Shown: piece after piece, positions 17,646 through 27,521 of the stretch | Layout: every line of letters starts with the position of its first letter | How positions within the stretch are numbered: the first letter of the stretch is position 1 | The notes under the pieces: model-generated | What the model was told of the DNA's origin: nothing | The model's database searches: none | Seen by the model: only the letters and a program-made list of their open reading frames with translations | Assembly: GCA_963653535.1 (NCBI GenBank) | Contig: CAVJWU010000001.1 | Location: 58,783-122,782 of the forward strand | From: UBA3210 sp963653535 | Lineage (GTDB): Bacteria; Bacillota_I; Bacilli_A; RFN20; CAG-449 | Length of the DNA stretch: 64,000 nucleotides | Reading direction: 5' to 3' | Translations under genes and position numbers: made by a program

Positions 17646-20600
17646 CGCATTTGTAATTACTTCTTCAAATGAAGCTTTAGTGAGTTACGCAGAAGAAAAT
17701 AATTATTATGTATGTTTTAAAAGTGATAACTATTCTTTATTAAATAAAAATAAGATGGATGAAAGCGGAGAAATCTATGTCTTAAAAGATGTCTCTTTAT
17801 CTTCTAGTAATGACTTCTATGTTCGTGATCAATATGGTTCAAGATATTATAATTCTAATAATAAAGAGATGAGCGTTGAAGATTCTTCTACGTTAGATTA
17901 TAACATCTATTATTCTCCATTATATGTATTTGATGAAGACCATGTCACTGGATCAATGTATGTATCTAATAGCCATATTACTTATGAAGTTGTTTCTAAA
18001 GATGATATTAAAGGTGATATAAATGGTAAAGAAATCACTTTAAGCTATAATCCTTATCAAAAGAAATATGATTCATTTGAATTAAATAATGTCGAAATTT
18101 CTAAAGATCAAGTTATTACTTTATTTGATGAAAATGGTGAAACTTTATCAACATTAACATGTTCATCAACAAACAAATATCATATTATCTATACTCCAGA
18201 TAAGGTGATTGATGGAAATACATATCGTTTTAATAAAGATGGAGAATATGGTTCAGGAGATGATTATGTATATAATATCTATTTAGAACAAGTCGAAGAA
18301 TATTATATTTATTTCCGTGATATTACCTTTAATCAATATGATGCAACATATGATAATAAAGGCTTAACTCTTTTAGAAAGAGATTTAACTTCACCTAATA
18401 TTTATTTATATAAATCACAAGATATTTATCTATCTAATGTCGATCAAAAAGTTGAATATATTATTTATCATAAGGAAGGTAATACATTTGAAGAAATTAA
18501 TGACGATGACGATGAAGATAAGATTTCTTATAAGAATGGTAGTTATGTCGGTAATTATTATTTAAGTCTCACTGTGACAAATAATACATATGTTACAGCT
18601 TTAAGCCAAGATGATCGTAAATATGATGATTATTATTTAGCGGGTATTAACAATAGTTATCTTTATACTGAAGATGGTAAAATATCATTAAATGATAAAT
18701 TTAAATTTGTTCTAATTGATGATAGTGATTCTTTATACGATAAAGATTATGATCAATATTATTTAAAAATTTATATTTCCAAAAATGAAGTAGGTAAAGA
18801 ATATTACATCACCAATGGTAAAAATTATTATAAGAATGGAACTAAATACATTAAGTTTAATCAAGAAGGCTATTATGAAATTTATTTCTCTGATAGTCAT
18901 CTATATGGAGTTAATCAAAATTATAAATATACTTTAATTGATGAAACTAAAGATCTTGAATATATTAAAATTGAAACTACTGATGATTTCTTAGAAATGA
19001 TTTCTAATTGTAATAAGAATGCCAATTATTCATTTAATAAAGTTTTCTATTTAACTTCATCAATCGATTTAAAAGGTGTAAATGTAACTTCCATTAAAGC
19101 ATTCTATGGTGAATTAAATGGTAATTATCATTCAATCAATAATTTAAGCTTAGAAAGTGATAATGAAGAAACAAACTTTAATTTTATTGCTTACCTAGGT
19201 AAAAAAGGTTCAATTAAAAATTTATCAATCGAAAATCTTTCTATTAAAGCAGAGAGTAGTTCTAATGTTGGTTTTATCGGTAAAAACTTAGGCTCAATTA
19301 CTGATATTAAGATAGATGGTACGGTTGAAGGAAAAAACGTTGTCGGTGGCTTAGTCGCTTATAATTCAAATTACGCATTAGAAGAAGATGATGTTGTCGC
19401 TGATTCAAGTGAAAATTATGGCTATGGTTCATTAATTGGAATTGAAGCTAATGTTAAAGTAAAAGGTGAAAATACTATCGGAGGTATTGCTGGTTTTAAC
19501 GGTGGTAAGATTTATGAATCTGTTTCAAAAGGTGAAGTAAATAATTATTCTTATTCATCAAAAAAGACCATTGAAAGAATCGGTGGTATTGCAGGATATT
19601 CAACTGGTGTAATCGGACTATCAAGAAATGAAGGTAGCGTTGGTTATTATAACGAAGGTAATTACGTTGGAGGTATTGCAGGTCTTACCACTGGTATGTT
19701 CTTCTATAATACTAATAACGCAGTTGTTAATGGTAAAAACAATGTTGGCGGTATCGCAGGCTTATTTGGTACATTAAAAAATGAATCTTCTTCTGAAGAA
19801 GAAACTAATGAAGAAACAGATTTAAATAAACATTATTTAGCTTATTGTATTAATAAAAATGAAGTAAAAGGTAGCACTAATGTCGGAGGTATTATTGGAC
19901 GCGTTAATTCTACTGGTATTGAACTAGAAAATTCTATCTCAACAGGTAATATTACTTCTCACTCTGGTTCTTATGGAGGAGGTATTGTCGGTTATCTAAC
20001 TTCTGGAAAAATAACTTCATGTATTTCAAGTGGTAACCTCTTTACAAGCGGAACTTCCGCGGGTAAATATGAAGGCGGTATCGCGGGTTATTCAAATGGT
20101 GATATTACTTATTGTTACGCGACTAATAATATTTCAGGAAACGATTATCTCGGCGGAATAGTAGGATATGCTTCCGCGACATCAACATTAAAGAGTAATG
20201 TTGCATCTTCCTTAATTGCTAAATTAAATTCATCTACTTTAAGAGTTGGTTATATCGCAGGAGAAGTAGAAAATATCCTTACTGATGACGTTAAAAATGA
20301 TAATGTTAAATATAATTATTATGTCAATGACAATTCTGATATTGGAGGAATTAATTCTCGTGTATTAGGTAGTGAATTTGATGATGCTGCCGCGAGTAAA
20401 GAAAATAGTGAATTATATTCTTATGAAGAAATAAATGCTTCTTTAAATAAAAACTTCGCAGGTGAAGGTTTTATTGGAGGTAGTAAGGTAACTAGTTATC
20501 CTTATTTAAGAAATTTCACTTTCTTTAAAGAAAATGAAACTTATTCTTTCGATTATGATCAAGAAAACTTATTTAAAATGTATCAAGAAGATTTCTTATC

Positions 20601-21288
20601 ACTTGAAGAAGAATATGATCAATCTTCTTTACAATTCAATTTCTACGAATGGGATGAAGATGCTGGTGATATTGATGAATTAAATTCATATAAACTCATC
20701 GCTTCAAAAAGATATTATGGAGAACAAGAAATTGAATATCCTAAATTTATTCTCGCTCAATTAAATAGTGATAACGAATATGTTTATGAAGCAACTGATG
20801 GAGTATATTATGCATATTTTGAACATGTTGAATATACTTCTTCTTCAACAAATATCTATGCAAAATATATTAAACAAGTAAAAACATTAAAAGATGGCGA
20901 TTACTTGCTCGAAGGTGAATTTAAAGAAGGAACGACTGCAAAAGTAAGTCAAATTGGTGATACGATTAATATTAAACTATATTATGAAGGAGAAGAAATT
21001 GAAGCTCATAATATCACATTAAAGATTAAGACAAGTGAAAATTATAATTATGAAGTTTCACATAATAACGAAATAACAGCTAAAAATGTTACTTCTTTTG
21101 GTGAATATAAAGTAATTAAATTAGATTCATCGAAAGACATTGTCATTTTAAATGAAGTCCATGAAACACCTATTCCAAATTATGTCATTATTATTCTAAG
21201 TATAGTAGGTACGCTTGGAGTATTATGGCTAGGTAAATTAATTCTAAGTGGCATTAAAAATAAGAAGAAAAAGGCTATTACAAAATAA
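17605..21288 (+). CDS. Large GLUG-repeat surface protein with C-terminal membrane anchor
   Basis: A 1227-residue exported protein. It has a signal peptide (ISKILTLLALSSAFVITSS), a Tyr/Asp/Asn-rich N-terminal half of beta-type modules, and a GLUG-type repeat region at about residues 500-880. There the unit GGIAGxxxGxIxxxxxxGxV recurs (GGIAGFNGGKIYESVSKGEV, GGIAGYSTGVIGLSRNEG, GGIVGYASATSTLKSN). The end is a membrane helix followed by basic residues (NYVIIILSIVGTLGVLWLGK, then NKKKKAITK); there is no LPxTG. GLUG repeats form beta-solenoids in adhesins and peptidases. Its start lies inside the MMPL gene, so the transporter and surface protein probably work together. Confidence 0.8.
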   Translation: MKISKILTLLALSSAFVITSSNEALVSYAEENNYYVCFKSDNYSLLNKNKMDESGEIYVLKDVSLSSSNDFYVRDQYGSRYYNSNNKEMSVEDSSTLDYNIYYSPLYVFDEDHVTGSMYVSNSHITYEVVSKDDIKGDINGKEITLSYNPYQKKYDSFELNNVEISKDQVITLFDENGETLSTLTCSSTNKYHIIYTPDKVIDGNTYRFNKDGEYGSGDDYVYNIYLEQVEEYYIYFRDITFNQYDATYDNKGLTLLERDLTSPNIYLYKSQDIYLSNVDQKVEYIIYHKEGNTFEEINDDDDEDKISYKNGSYVGNYYLSLTVTNNTYVTALSQDDRKYDDYYLAGINNSYLYTEDGKISLNDKFKFVLIDDSDSLYDKDYDQYYLKIYISKNEVGKEYYITNGKNYYKNGTKYIKFNQEGYYEIYFSDSHLYGVNQNYKYTLIDETKDLEYIKIETTDDFLEMISNCNKNANYSFNKVFYLTSSIDLKGVNVTSIKAFYGELNGNYHSINNLSLESDNEETNFNFIAYLGKKGSIKNLSIENLSIKAESSSNVGFIGKNLGSITDIKIDGTVEGKNVVGGLVAYNSNYALEEDDVVADSSENYGYGSLIGIEANVKVKGENTIGGIAGFNGGKIYESVSKGEVNNYSYSSKKTIERIGGIAGYSTGVIGLSRNEGSVGYYNEGNYVGGIAGLTTGMFFYNTNNAVVNGKNNVGGIAGLFGTLKNESSSEEETNEETDLNKHYLAYCINKNEVKGSTNVGGIIGRVNSTGIELENSISTGNITSHSGSYGGGIVGYLTSGKITSCISSGNLFTSGTSAGKYEGGIAGYSNGDITYCYATNNISGNDYLGGIVGYASATSTLKSNVASSLIAKLNSSTLRVGYIAGEVENILTDDVKNDNVKYNYYVNDNSDIGGINSRVLGSEFDDAAASKENSELYSYEEINASLNKNFAGEGFIGGSKVTSYPYLRNFTFFKENETYSFDYDQENLFKMYQEDFLSLEEEYDQSSLQFNFYEWDEDAGDIDELNSYKLIASKRYYGEQEIEYPKFILAQLNSDNEYVYEATDGVYYAYFEHVEYTSSSTNIYAKYIKQVKTLKDGDYLLEGEFKEGTTAKVSQIGDTINIKLYYEGEEIEAHNITLKIKTSENYNYEVSHNNEITAKNVTSFGEYKVIKLDSSKDIVILNEVHETPIPNYVIIILSIVGTLGVLWLGKLILSGIKNKKKKAITK

Positions 21289-21297
21289 CATAGAAGA

Positions 21298-21325
21298 AAA
21301 GACTATTGCTCGGCAATAGTCTTTT
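21298..21325. terminator. Bidirectional terminator
   Basis: AAGACTATTG-ctcgg-CAATAGTCTT, A-rich before and T-rich after, between convergent genes ending at 21288 (+) and 21329 (-). Confidence 0.85.
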
Positions 21326-21328
21326 TAG

Positions 21329-22426
21329 TTAGTATTTAATTTTTTTAAGTAAGTTTTTAATTTCTTTTTCACTTAATAAAGAATGAATTTCGTTATAGGA
21401 AGATAACTTCAAATCTTTTGTTACCTTATATAATTCGTTTATAATATGATCATCATAATTTTCTTCATGAAGATAATTTGTTTCATTCGCGTTGTCTGCT
21501 TGTTCATCAATTAAAGTTAATAAATTTCTTCTTATATAAGCGATAAAACTAGGCTCAATCCAATATGAATAAGTGATATTTTCTTTTTCTTCTTGCAAAG
21601 AATGAATATATAAAGAGATACCATCATCAACATTGTGCCATAAATCTATAAAGGCATAATTAATATTGTATTCATTAATTTTCTTCATGAAGACAAAAGC
21701 ATCTTCATGGATAATTTCAATTTTATCTTTATAAGGGAATTGAGGTAATATATGCTTTTTAAATAAGTTAATGACATTTATATCTTTTTCAATAATGTAG
21801 ATTTTTTTAACATCTTCTTTTAAAGAAATCATATATGGATAATATCCTAGTCCTAAACCAAAGACTCCAACTATTCCGTTAGAAGAAGAAATAGATTCTT
21901 CCATTGTTTCTATTTCATGTGGAGTAATACTCATCCAAATTTCATTATTTTGTGAAATGGTTAAATATTTAAAATTTTCTTTAAAGAAACCAAAATGAGT
22001 AATTTCGGCATAATTTTCATTGTTAAAAGAAATATCTTTGTACATGAATCCTTCATAAGGTTTAAATGAATCGTATTTAAATTCAAGGTTCTTTTCTTTT
22101 ATTTCAGGTGCTTTAATATTGAGATAATATGGATTATTAAGATATTTTTTAGTATCTAAGAGAGTCATATCATCAATATGATGTATTTTTTCAATATAAT
22201 GAAGCTCGTTATCAATATCGATTTCCATTACATCTAAGAAAGCATAATAAAATGCTTTATTTAAATTGCCTTTTTTTAAATAACGTGAGATTAATTTTTC
22301 ATTAATTGAAGTAGATTCATTTAATAAGTAATATAAATACATGCTAGAGACATTAAGATTATTTTCTCTAACTTGTAAAAGGGAAATAAGTTTTTCTAAA
22401 TCTAATTTTGTTAAGTTAATTTTCAT
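21329..22426 (-). CDS. SAM-dependent methyltransferase-like protein
   Basis: A 365-residue protein. The central part reads VFGLGLGYYPYMI, then KKIYIIEKD, then IEIIHEDAFVFM and NYAFIDLWHN. This matches the order of a Rossmann methyltransferase or spermidine-synthase fold: a glycine-rich loop, an acidic residue binding the ribose, and DA at the adenine site. The N-terminal 150 residues are unrecognised and mainly helical. No methyl-acceptor domain is evident. It is monocistronic and convergent with the GLUG protein. It could be a small-molecule methyltransferase or a spermidine-synthase-like enzyme, possibly related to the polyamine uptake genes at 40-44 kb (weak inference). Confidence 0.6.
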   Translation of the reverse strand: MKINLTKLDLEKLISLLQVRENNLNVSSMYLYYLLNESTSINEKLISRYLKKGNLNKAFYYAFLDVMEIDIDNELHYIEKIHHIDDMTLLDTKKYLNNPYYLNIKAPEIKEKNLEFKYDSFKPYEGFMYKDISFNNENYAEITHFGFFKENFKYLTISQNNEIWMSITPHEIETMEESISSSNGIVGVFGLGLGYYPYMISLKEDVKKIYIIEKDINVINLFKKHILPQFPYKDKIEIIHEDAFVFMKKINEYNINYAFIDLWHNVDDGISLYIHSLQEEKENITYSYWIEPSFIAYIRRNLLTLIDEQADNANETNYLHEENYDDHIINELYKVTKDLKLSSYNEIHSLLSEKEIKNLLKKIKY

Positions 22427-22669
22427 ACTTCATCATTTTACTTTTAAAGAAAAACTTTTTCAAGAATTAGATATTAATAATTAGATTAAATCGTTTATAA
22501 TTAGTAAGGTTATTTTAATTTAAATCTTAGTAATTATTTCCTTATTAACAATTGGTCTACTAATTTGTTTAACTAATGTTTTTAATATATGAACTAACCA
22601 TTAATCTTAAGGAAGACTTACCAAGAATTAAATATTTAGATAAAATTAATTTAAGAAAGAATATTAAAC

Positions 22670-23575
22670 ATGAAGATATACAATAGGTTAAATGAATTTT
22701 TAAAAGATAAATTTTCTGAAAGGACTTTAAAAATATGTATTGATGGAGGATTTACTTGTCCTAACCGCGATGGAACGAAAGGAGTAGGAGGGTGTATATT
22801 TTGCTCTGAACTAGGTTCTGGCGATCATTTAAAAAGATTACCGATTAAAGAACAAGTAGAAAACTATTTTAAGAGTTATCGTTCCTCACGGGCGAATAAA
22901 TTTATCGCTTATTTTCAAAATTTTACTTCGACTTACTCTGATGTTCAAACGTTAAAAAGAAAATATGATGAAGCATTAATTGATGAAAGAATCGTCGCTT
23001 TAGATATTGATACTAGACCAGATTGTATATCAAAAGATGTGTGCGAACTTCTTTCTAGTTATAAAGATAAGTATTATGTCTATGTTGAATTAGGCTTACA
23101 ATCTAGTAATGAATTCACCCATTCTTTTATTAATCAAAATATAGTTAATGAAGAATTTATTCGTGCGATTAAATTATTAAATGAATATAAAATCGACGTA
23201 GTAGTTCATGTGATGGTTGGTTTACCTTATGAAACACATGTTGATATAGAAAATACGATTAAATTTATTAATCAATTTAATATTCAGGGAATTAAGATTC
23301 ATTCTACTTATATAGTTAAAGATACAATACTAGAAAAATTATATTTAGAAGGTAAATATGTTCCATTAGAATTAGATGAATATATTTCTGAAGTTATCTA
23401 TATTTTGACGCATATTAATAAAGATATTATTATCCATCGGATAAGTGGAGATGCTCCTAAAGATAAATTAGTTGCTCCTGAATGGAACTTACATAAAAAA
23501 TGGGTCTTAAACAAAGTTAATAATATCATGGAGGAAAATAATTTATACCAAGGTATGTATTTTAATGAAAAATAA
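22670..23575 (+). CDS. Radical SAM protein, YhcC/TIGR01212 family
   Basis: A 301-residue radical SAM protein. The cluster motif is CPNRDGTKGVGGCIFC (residues about 27-42), the C-x(11)-C-x2-C-type spacing characteristic of the YhcC family. It is followed by ELGLQSSNEF and VVHVMVGLPYET strands of the radical SAM barrel. The precise reaction of the family is not established; tRNA or sulfur-metabolism roles have been suggested. The ribosome binding site (AAGAAAG) is weak. The 240-base upstream region holds no recognisable gene. Confidence 0.85.
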   Translation: MKIYNRLNEFLKDKFSERTLKICIDGGFTCPNRDGTKGVGGCIFCSELGSGDHLKRLPIKEQVENYFKSYRSSRANKFIAYFQNFTSTYSDVQTLKRKYDEALIDERIVALDIDTRPDCISKDVCELLSSYKDKYYVYVELGLQSSNEFTHSFINQNIVNEEFIRAIKLLNEYKIDVVVHVMVGLPYETHVDIENTIKFINQFNIQGIKIHSTYIVKDTILEKLYLEGKYVPLELDEYISEVIYILTHINKDIIIHRISGDAPKDKLVAPEWNLHKKWVLNKVNNIMEENNLYQGMYFNEK

Positions 23576-23656
23576 TATTTATGTAAGGGCTATTTTTAAA
23601 TAGTTATAGATTATTTTTTTTACAAGTGTTATGATAATTTTGTTAGGAGTAAATAT

Positions 23657-24073
23657 ATGGAAAATAAAAAATTATTAAAAATTGTTAGCATTATTTTATT
23701 TGTTATCGGTGCTTTAAACCTTGCACTTGGTATTTCTTATTTAGTAAGAACTATCGGCGGTTGGTTACCAGTACCAGAAGGTCAAACTAAAGAAGTAGTC
23801 ACTGTTGCAGGTTATCTTGCTTTTGCTTTCTCACTAGTTAATGCTTTCTTAGGTTGTTATTTAGGTGTTAAAGGTGTTCAAAAAGCTAACGGCAAACAAA
23901 TTAGCAAAGTCCCTTATGTTCTTGGTATTATCCTTTTAGTATTACAAATCATTGGTGTAGTATCTAATTGCGTTAGCCTCATTTCAGCTTTCACACTCAC
24001 TACTTTATTTGATTTATTAATTTCAGTAGTTGAAGCTTGTGGCTTAGTTGTTTACGTTAAAGGAACTAAATAG
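23657..24073 (+). CDS. Small four-helix membrane protein
   Basis: A 138-residue integral membrane protein with four hydrophobic segments (about 8-30, 47-70, 85-105, 112-133) and little else. Strong ribosome binding site TTAGGAG. No family recognised. It is followed by an intrinsic terminator and so is probably transcribed alone. Confidence 0.65.
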   Translation: MENKKLLKIVSIILFVIGALNLALGISYLVRTIGGWLPVPEGQTKEVVTVAGYLAFAFSLVNAFLGCYLGVKGVQKANGKQISKVPYVLGIILLVLQIIGVVSNCVSLISAFTLTTLFDLLISVVEACGLVVYVKGTK

Positions 24074-24078
24074 TTTAT

Positions 24079-24103
24079 TATCTCCCGAAAGGGAGATTTT
24101 TAT
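24079..24103 (+). terminator. Intrinsic terminator
   Basis: ATCTCCC-gaaa-GGGAGAT followed by TTTTATTT. Confidence 0.9.
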
Positions 24104-24125
24104 TTGCAAAATATAGATAATTTTA

Positions 24126-24155
24126 TTTACATTGTGGTAGTATAATCAATGTAAA
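24126..24155 (+). promoter_or_regulatory. Inverted repeat enclosing the -10 box of the PTS-IIC-like gene
   Basis: TTTACATTG (24126-24134) and CAATGTAAA (24147-24155) are perfect 9-bp arms around a 12-base centre that contains TATAAT (24141-24146). Binding of a dimeric regulator here would block the promoter. The regulator is not identifiable from the window. Confidence 0.6.
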
Positions 24156-24171
24156 AAAGAAGGTATATTTT

Positions 24172-25320
24172 ATGCAAGAAAAAGTCGAAAATAGAGATAA
24201 TAAAATATTAGATTTTCTCATTAAAACATTAAACGGGATGGCTTATGGATTATTCGCAACCTTAATTATCGGTACTATAATTGGTACGATTGGTCAATTA
24301 TTTTCTTTAGGTGATAATTCATTTTGTTCTTTTATGTTTAATATCCTAGGAAGTGGAAAAACAGGCGTATCGTACGTTTTACAAATTCTTCTAGGAGCAG
24401 GAATTGGTGTTGGAGTAGCTTTATCGTTAAATTTAAAGCCATTAAATACAATCGTTCTTGCCGCAAGTGGAGAACTTGCAGCTTATTTTTCTTTATCAAC
24501 TAAGTTTGTAACTAATGGAACTTATTCCGATGCTTTAAAAGTTGGTGATCCATTAACAATTTATTTAGTTTGTATCGCGGTTAGTTTAGCGATGAAATAT
24601 GTCTTAAGAAAGAAAACACCTGTTGATGTATTATTAATTCCTTTATTTGGTATTACTGTTTCATTAGTGGCTTCATTATTAATTAGATATCCAGCGATTT
24701 ATGTTACCTATGGAATGCAATGGCTTGTTAATTCTGGTACTAATACTGTTCCTTTAGTGATGGGGGTAATTGTTTCTGTCTTAATGGGTATGGCCTTAAC
24801 TGCACCTATTTCTAGTGCGGCCATCGCGGCGATGATTTTTATTCTTCCAGATGGAATGAGTATCGCAGAAGCTATTAGTAATCCTACTTATTCTGGATTA
24901 GTTATCGCAAGTGGAGCGGCAATTGTTGGTTGTTCTACCCAGATGGTTGGTTTTGCAATTCAATCTAGAAAAGATAATGGTATTGGCATGGTAATTTCAA
25001 TTGGTATTGGTACATCGATGTTACAATTTAAAAATATTCTTAAAAAACCAATTGTTTGGTTACCAACTATTATTGCTAGCGCGATTATCGGACCTTTGTC
25101 AACATGCGTATTTAAAATCGTCTGTATGGGTTCTAGCGCAGGGATGGGAACTGCAGGTCTAGTTGGTCAAATTGGCACTTTCTCATCTATGGGAAATACT
25201 TGGCAAACTTGGGTAGGAATATTTGGTTTACAAATTGTTCTACCAGCTATTTTAGTATTTATTATCGATTTAATCTTTAGAAAATTTAATCTAATTAAAG
25301 ATGGAGATTTAAAGGTTTAA
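24172..25320 (+). CDS. PTS_EIIC_2-type membrane permease
   Basis: A 382-residue membrane protein with about ten helices, resembling the stand-alone PTS EIIC_2 family (GVGVALSLNLKPLNTIVLAASGELA is typical; here NLKPLNTIVLAASGELAAYF). Long glycine-rich loops (PISSAAIAAMIFILPDG) fit that family. No EIIA, EIIB or HPr gene is adjacent, so a phosphotransfer role is not shown and it may act as a facilitator or with distant partners. The operator-like repeat at 24126-24155 suggests specific regulation. A terminator at 25331-25377 closes the unit. Confidence 0.65.
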   Translation: MQEKVENRDNKILDFLIKTLNGMAYGLFATLIIGTIIGTIGQLFSLGDNSFCSFMFNILGSGKTGVSYVLQILLGAGIGVGVALSLNLKPLNTIVLAASGELAAYFSLSTKFVTNGTYSDALKVGDPLTIYLVCIAVSLAMKYVLRKKTPVDVLLIPLFGITVSLVASLLIRYPAIYVTYGMQWLVNSGTNTVPLVMGVIVSVLMGMALTAPISSAAIAAMIFILPDGMSIAEAISNPTYSGLVIASGAAIVGCSTQMVGFAIQSRKDNGIGMVISIGIGTSMLQFKNILKKPIVWLPTIIASAIIGPLSTCVFKIVCMGSSAGMGTAGLVGQIGTFSSMGNTWQTWVGIFGLQIVLPAILVFIIDLIFRKFNLIKDGDLKV

Positions 25321-25330
25321 TTTGTATTTA

Positions 25331-25377
25331 CCTCTTAAGAAAACGAGCAATCGGAAAGTCTTGAGGGGTTTTTATTA
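25331..25377 (+). terminator. Terminator after the PTS-IIC-like gene
   Basis: CCTCTTAAGA pairs with TCTTGAGGGG around an 18-base loop; TTTTTATT follows. The remaining bases to 25600 are AT-rich with no feature that I can name; TATAAT at 25608-25613 is a likely -10 box for the next gene. Confidence 0.65.
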
Positions 25378-25644
25378 TGAAATTAATGTAAAAAATTATA
25401 TTTAACTTTGTACACTTAGATTTATCACTCAAGATAAAATTAGAACTATGGATGAGGTAAAATTAATAAAATATATTATATTTATAATCAATTATTAAAT
25501 TTTTCGAGAAAATCGTAACAATCACTTTTTTCACTAAAACAGGACTATTTTAACGTAAATATAAACTTTCGAAAAAAATGCCTATTTTAAAATTTATCTA
25601 AATGGTTTATAATTTAATCTAGATTTAAGAAAGGATGATAGACG

Positions 25645-26871
25645 ATGGAAAAAGGAAGTTTATTAGTCATACAATCTGGAGGACCAACTCAAAGCATGAA
25701 TGCTTCATTAGTTGGTGCGATTACAAAAGGTAGAGAAAAATATGATCATGTTTACGGAGCAATCTATGGTATCGATGGTCTTTTAAAAGATCAACTTGTT
25801 TCTTTTGATGAAACTAGTGATCATGAACTTGAAGTAATTAAATATACAAATGGTTCATATTTAGGAAGTAGCAAACATAGATTAAATGAAAGATTCTTAA
25901 ATAGTCATTTTAATCTAGAACCTGATTATTGCGCAATTTTAAATACAGTAAAAAAATATGATATTAGAGGCATAGTTATTATCGGCGGTAATTATTCAAT
26001 GGATGGAGTTGAAAAATTATCGAATTTCTTCACTTCGATTAATTACCCTTGTCACATTATCGGTGCGCCTAAAACTCTTGATAATGACTTAAAAGAATGT
26101 GATCATACACCAGGCTATGGTAGTTCAATTAAACTTATTGCTTCAGTCTGTGAAGAATTATGTTTAGATAATGCAACTTATGAATCAGGTAGAGTTGTTA
26201 TTGTTGAAGTTACTGGTGGAGATACTGGTTGGTTAACAGCAGGAAGTAAACTTGCTACATTAAATGGTTTAGGACCTGATTTAATTTATTTACCTGAACA
26301 AGTATTCATCATGAGAAACTTCTTAGATGACGTTAAGAAGGTTATGGATGAAAAGAAGAGATGTTTAGTATTTGTTTCTGAAGGTGTAAGAGGACCTAAT
26401 GGAGCTTATATTGAAAGATCGTATTCATATAATTATTTAAACGATATTGAAGGACATCACCAATTAGGTGGAGTTAATACTATTTTAGCCCAAGTTGTTA
26501 ATGAAACATTTGGTTATCCAGTTAGACCTATTAGATTTAACGCGATTCAAAGAACTGCCGCGCATTATGTTAGTAAAGTAGATATTGATGAAGCGTTTGA
26601 AAGTGCTTCTTTTGCAGTAGAAGCGACTTTAAATGAAACTAGTAAAGTTGTTTCACTTAAAAGAAGAATTCAACAAGAATATGATGTTTATTACGTACTT
26701 ACAGATGTAAAAGAAGTTGTTGATAAAACAAAATATTTCCCAGTTGAATGGATTAAAGATGGTAAAGACGTTTCTGATGAATTTATTAAATATGCTTTAC
26801 CTTTAATTCAAGGTGAATATATTCCTCTCCTTAAAAATGGATTACCAGAACTTGCTTATTTAAAGAAATAA
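25645..26871 (+). CDS. pfp: Phosphofructokinase, PPi-dependent type
   Basis: A 408-residue phosphofructokinase. The active-site motif is PKTLDNDL (residues 142-149): Lys in place of the Gly of ATP-dependent enzymes (PGTIDND) is the mark of pyrophosphate-dependent PFKs, and the catalytic aspartates are kept. The phosphoryl-donor loop reads GGNYSMDG (114-121), where PPi enzymes usually have GGND/GGDD; the Tyr at the discriminating position is unusual. Downstream motifs EVTGGDTGWL and FVSEGV fit the family. It commits fructose 6-phosphate to glycolysis, saving ATP. The donor assignment is by motif only. Confidence 0.85.
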   Translation: MEKGSLLVIQSGGPTQSMNASLVGAITKGREKYDHVYGAIYGIDGLLKDQLVSFDETSDHELEVIKYTNGSYLGSSKHRLNERFLNSHFNLEPDYCAILNTVKKYDIRGIVIIGGNYSMDGVEKLSNFFTSINYPCHIIGAPKTLDNDLKECDHTPGYGSSIKLIASVCEELCLDNATYESGRVVIVEVTGGDTGWLTAGSKLATLNGLGPDLIYLPEQVFIMRNFLDDVKKVMDEKKRCLVFVSEGVRGPNGAYIERSYSYNYLNDIEGHHQLGGVNTILAQVVNETFGYPVRPIRFNAIQRTAAHYVSKVDIDEAFESASFAVEATLNETSKVVSLKRRIQQEYDVYYVLTDVKEVVDKTKYFPVEWIKDGKDVSDEFIKYALPLIQGEYIPLLKNGLPELAYLKK

Positions 26872-26875
26872 AAGT

Positions 26876-26906
26876 TAGATCATACATTTTGTATGGTCTT
26901 TTTATT
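26876..26906 (+). terminator. Intrinsic terminator after PFK gene
   Basis: GATCATACA-ttt-TGTATGGTC followed by TTTTTATTTTT. Confidence 0.85.
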
Positions 26907-26950
26907 TTTATTGCGATATAATACCATTCGTACAAGAAAGGTTATATTTT

Positions 26951-27517
26951 ATGGCATCAAATTCAAAAAAAATTAATTCAAAAGTTATCTTTTTGATTGC
27001 AGGATTATTATTACTCATCAAATTTTTAGTTTCTGGCGGTGTTCCTTCTCCTAGTGGAGATGTTTCTAAATTCATCGTTAGCATCTTTACTTTAATCGCT
27101 TTAGTCGGTTTTTATGTTTATTTTGCATTTGTTCAAAAAGAACATAAAGGAACAATCGTTTCATTAGCTCCAGCAGTATTACTTTATATTTTATATGGTA
27201 GTTATTCATTTAATTATAATGTCGATTGGATTAATGCAATTTTAAATCCTACTACTAGCATGTGTTATATTTTAATGGTCCTCTGCGGATTTATCTATTT
27301 ATTCATTCACAATAAACTAATTGGTTTAGTTTTAACTAGTGCTTCATTAGTTTATGGAACATTAATATTTGTTAGTTATGTTGTTATGATGATTGTATCC
27401 CTCGTTAATGGTAATGGTTTTAATGTCACTAATATGTTTAATGCGCTTTTATTAACTTGCAGTTATTTACTAGTTAGTTATGGTTCATATAGAACTAGTA
27501 TTCATAAGGAATGGTAA
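26951..27517 (+). CDS. Multi-pass membrane protein of unknown function
   Basis: A 188-residue protein with six predicted hydrophobic segments (starting at residues ~13, 37, 65, 96, 121 and 160) and a short basic N-terminus. No family recognised. It ends 4 bases before the O-antigen-ligase-like gene, so the pair is probably co-translated and may serve one envelope pathway. Confidence 0.65.
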   Translation: MASNSKKINSKVIFLIAGLLLLIKFLVSGGVPSPSGDVSKFIVSIFTLIALVGFYVYFAFVQKEHKGTIVSLAPAVLLYILYGSYSFNYNVDWINAILNPTTSMCYILMVLCGFIYLFIHNKLIGLVLTSASLVYGTLIFVSYVVMMIVSLVNGNGFNVTNMFNALLLTCSYLLVSYGSYRTSIHKEW

Positions 27518-27521
27518 TTAG

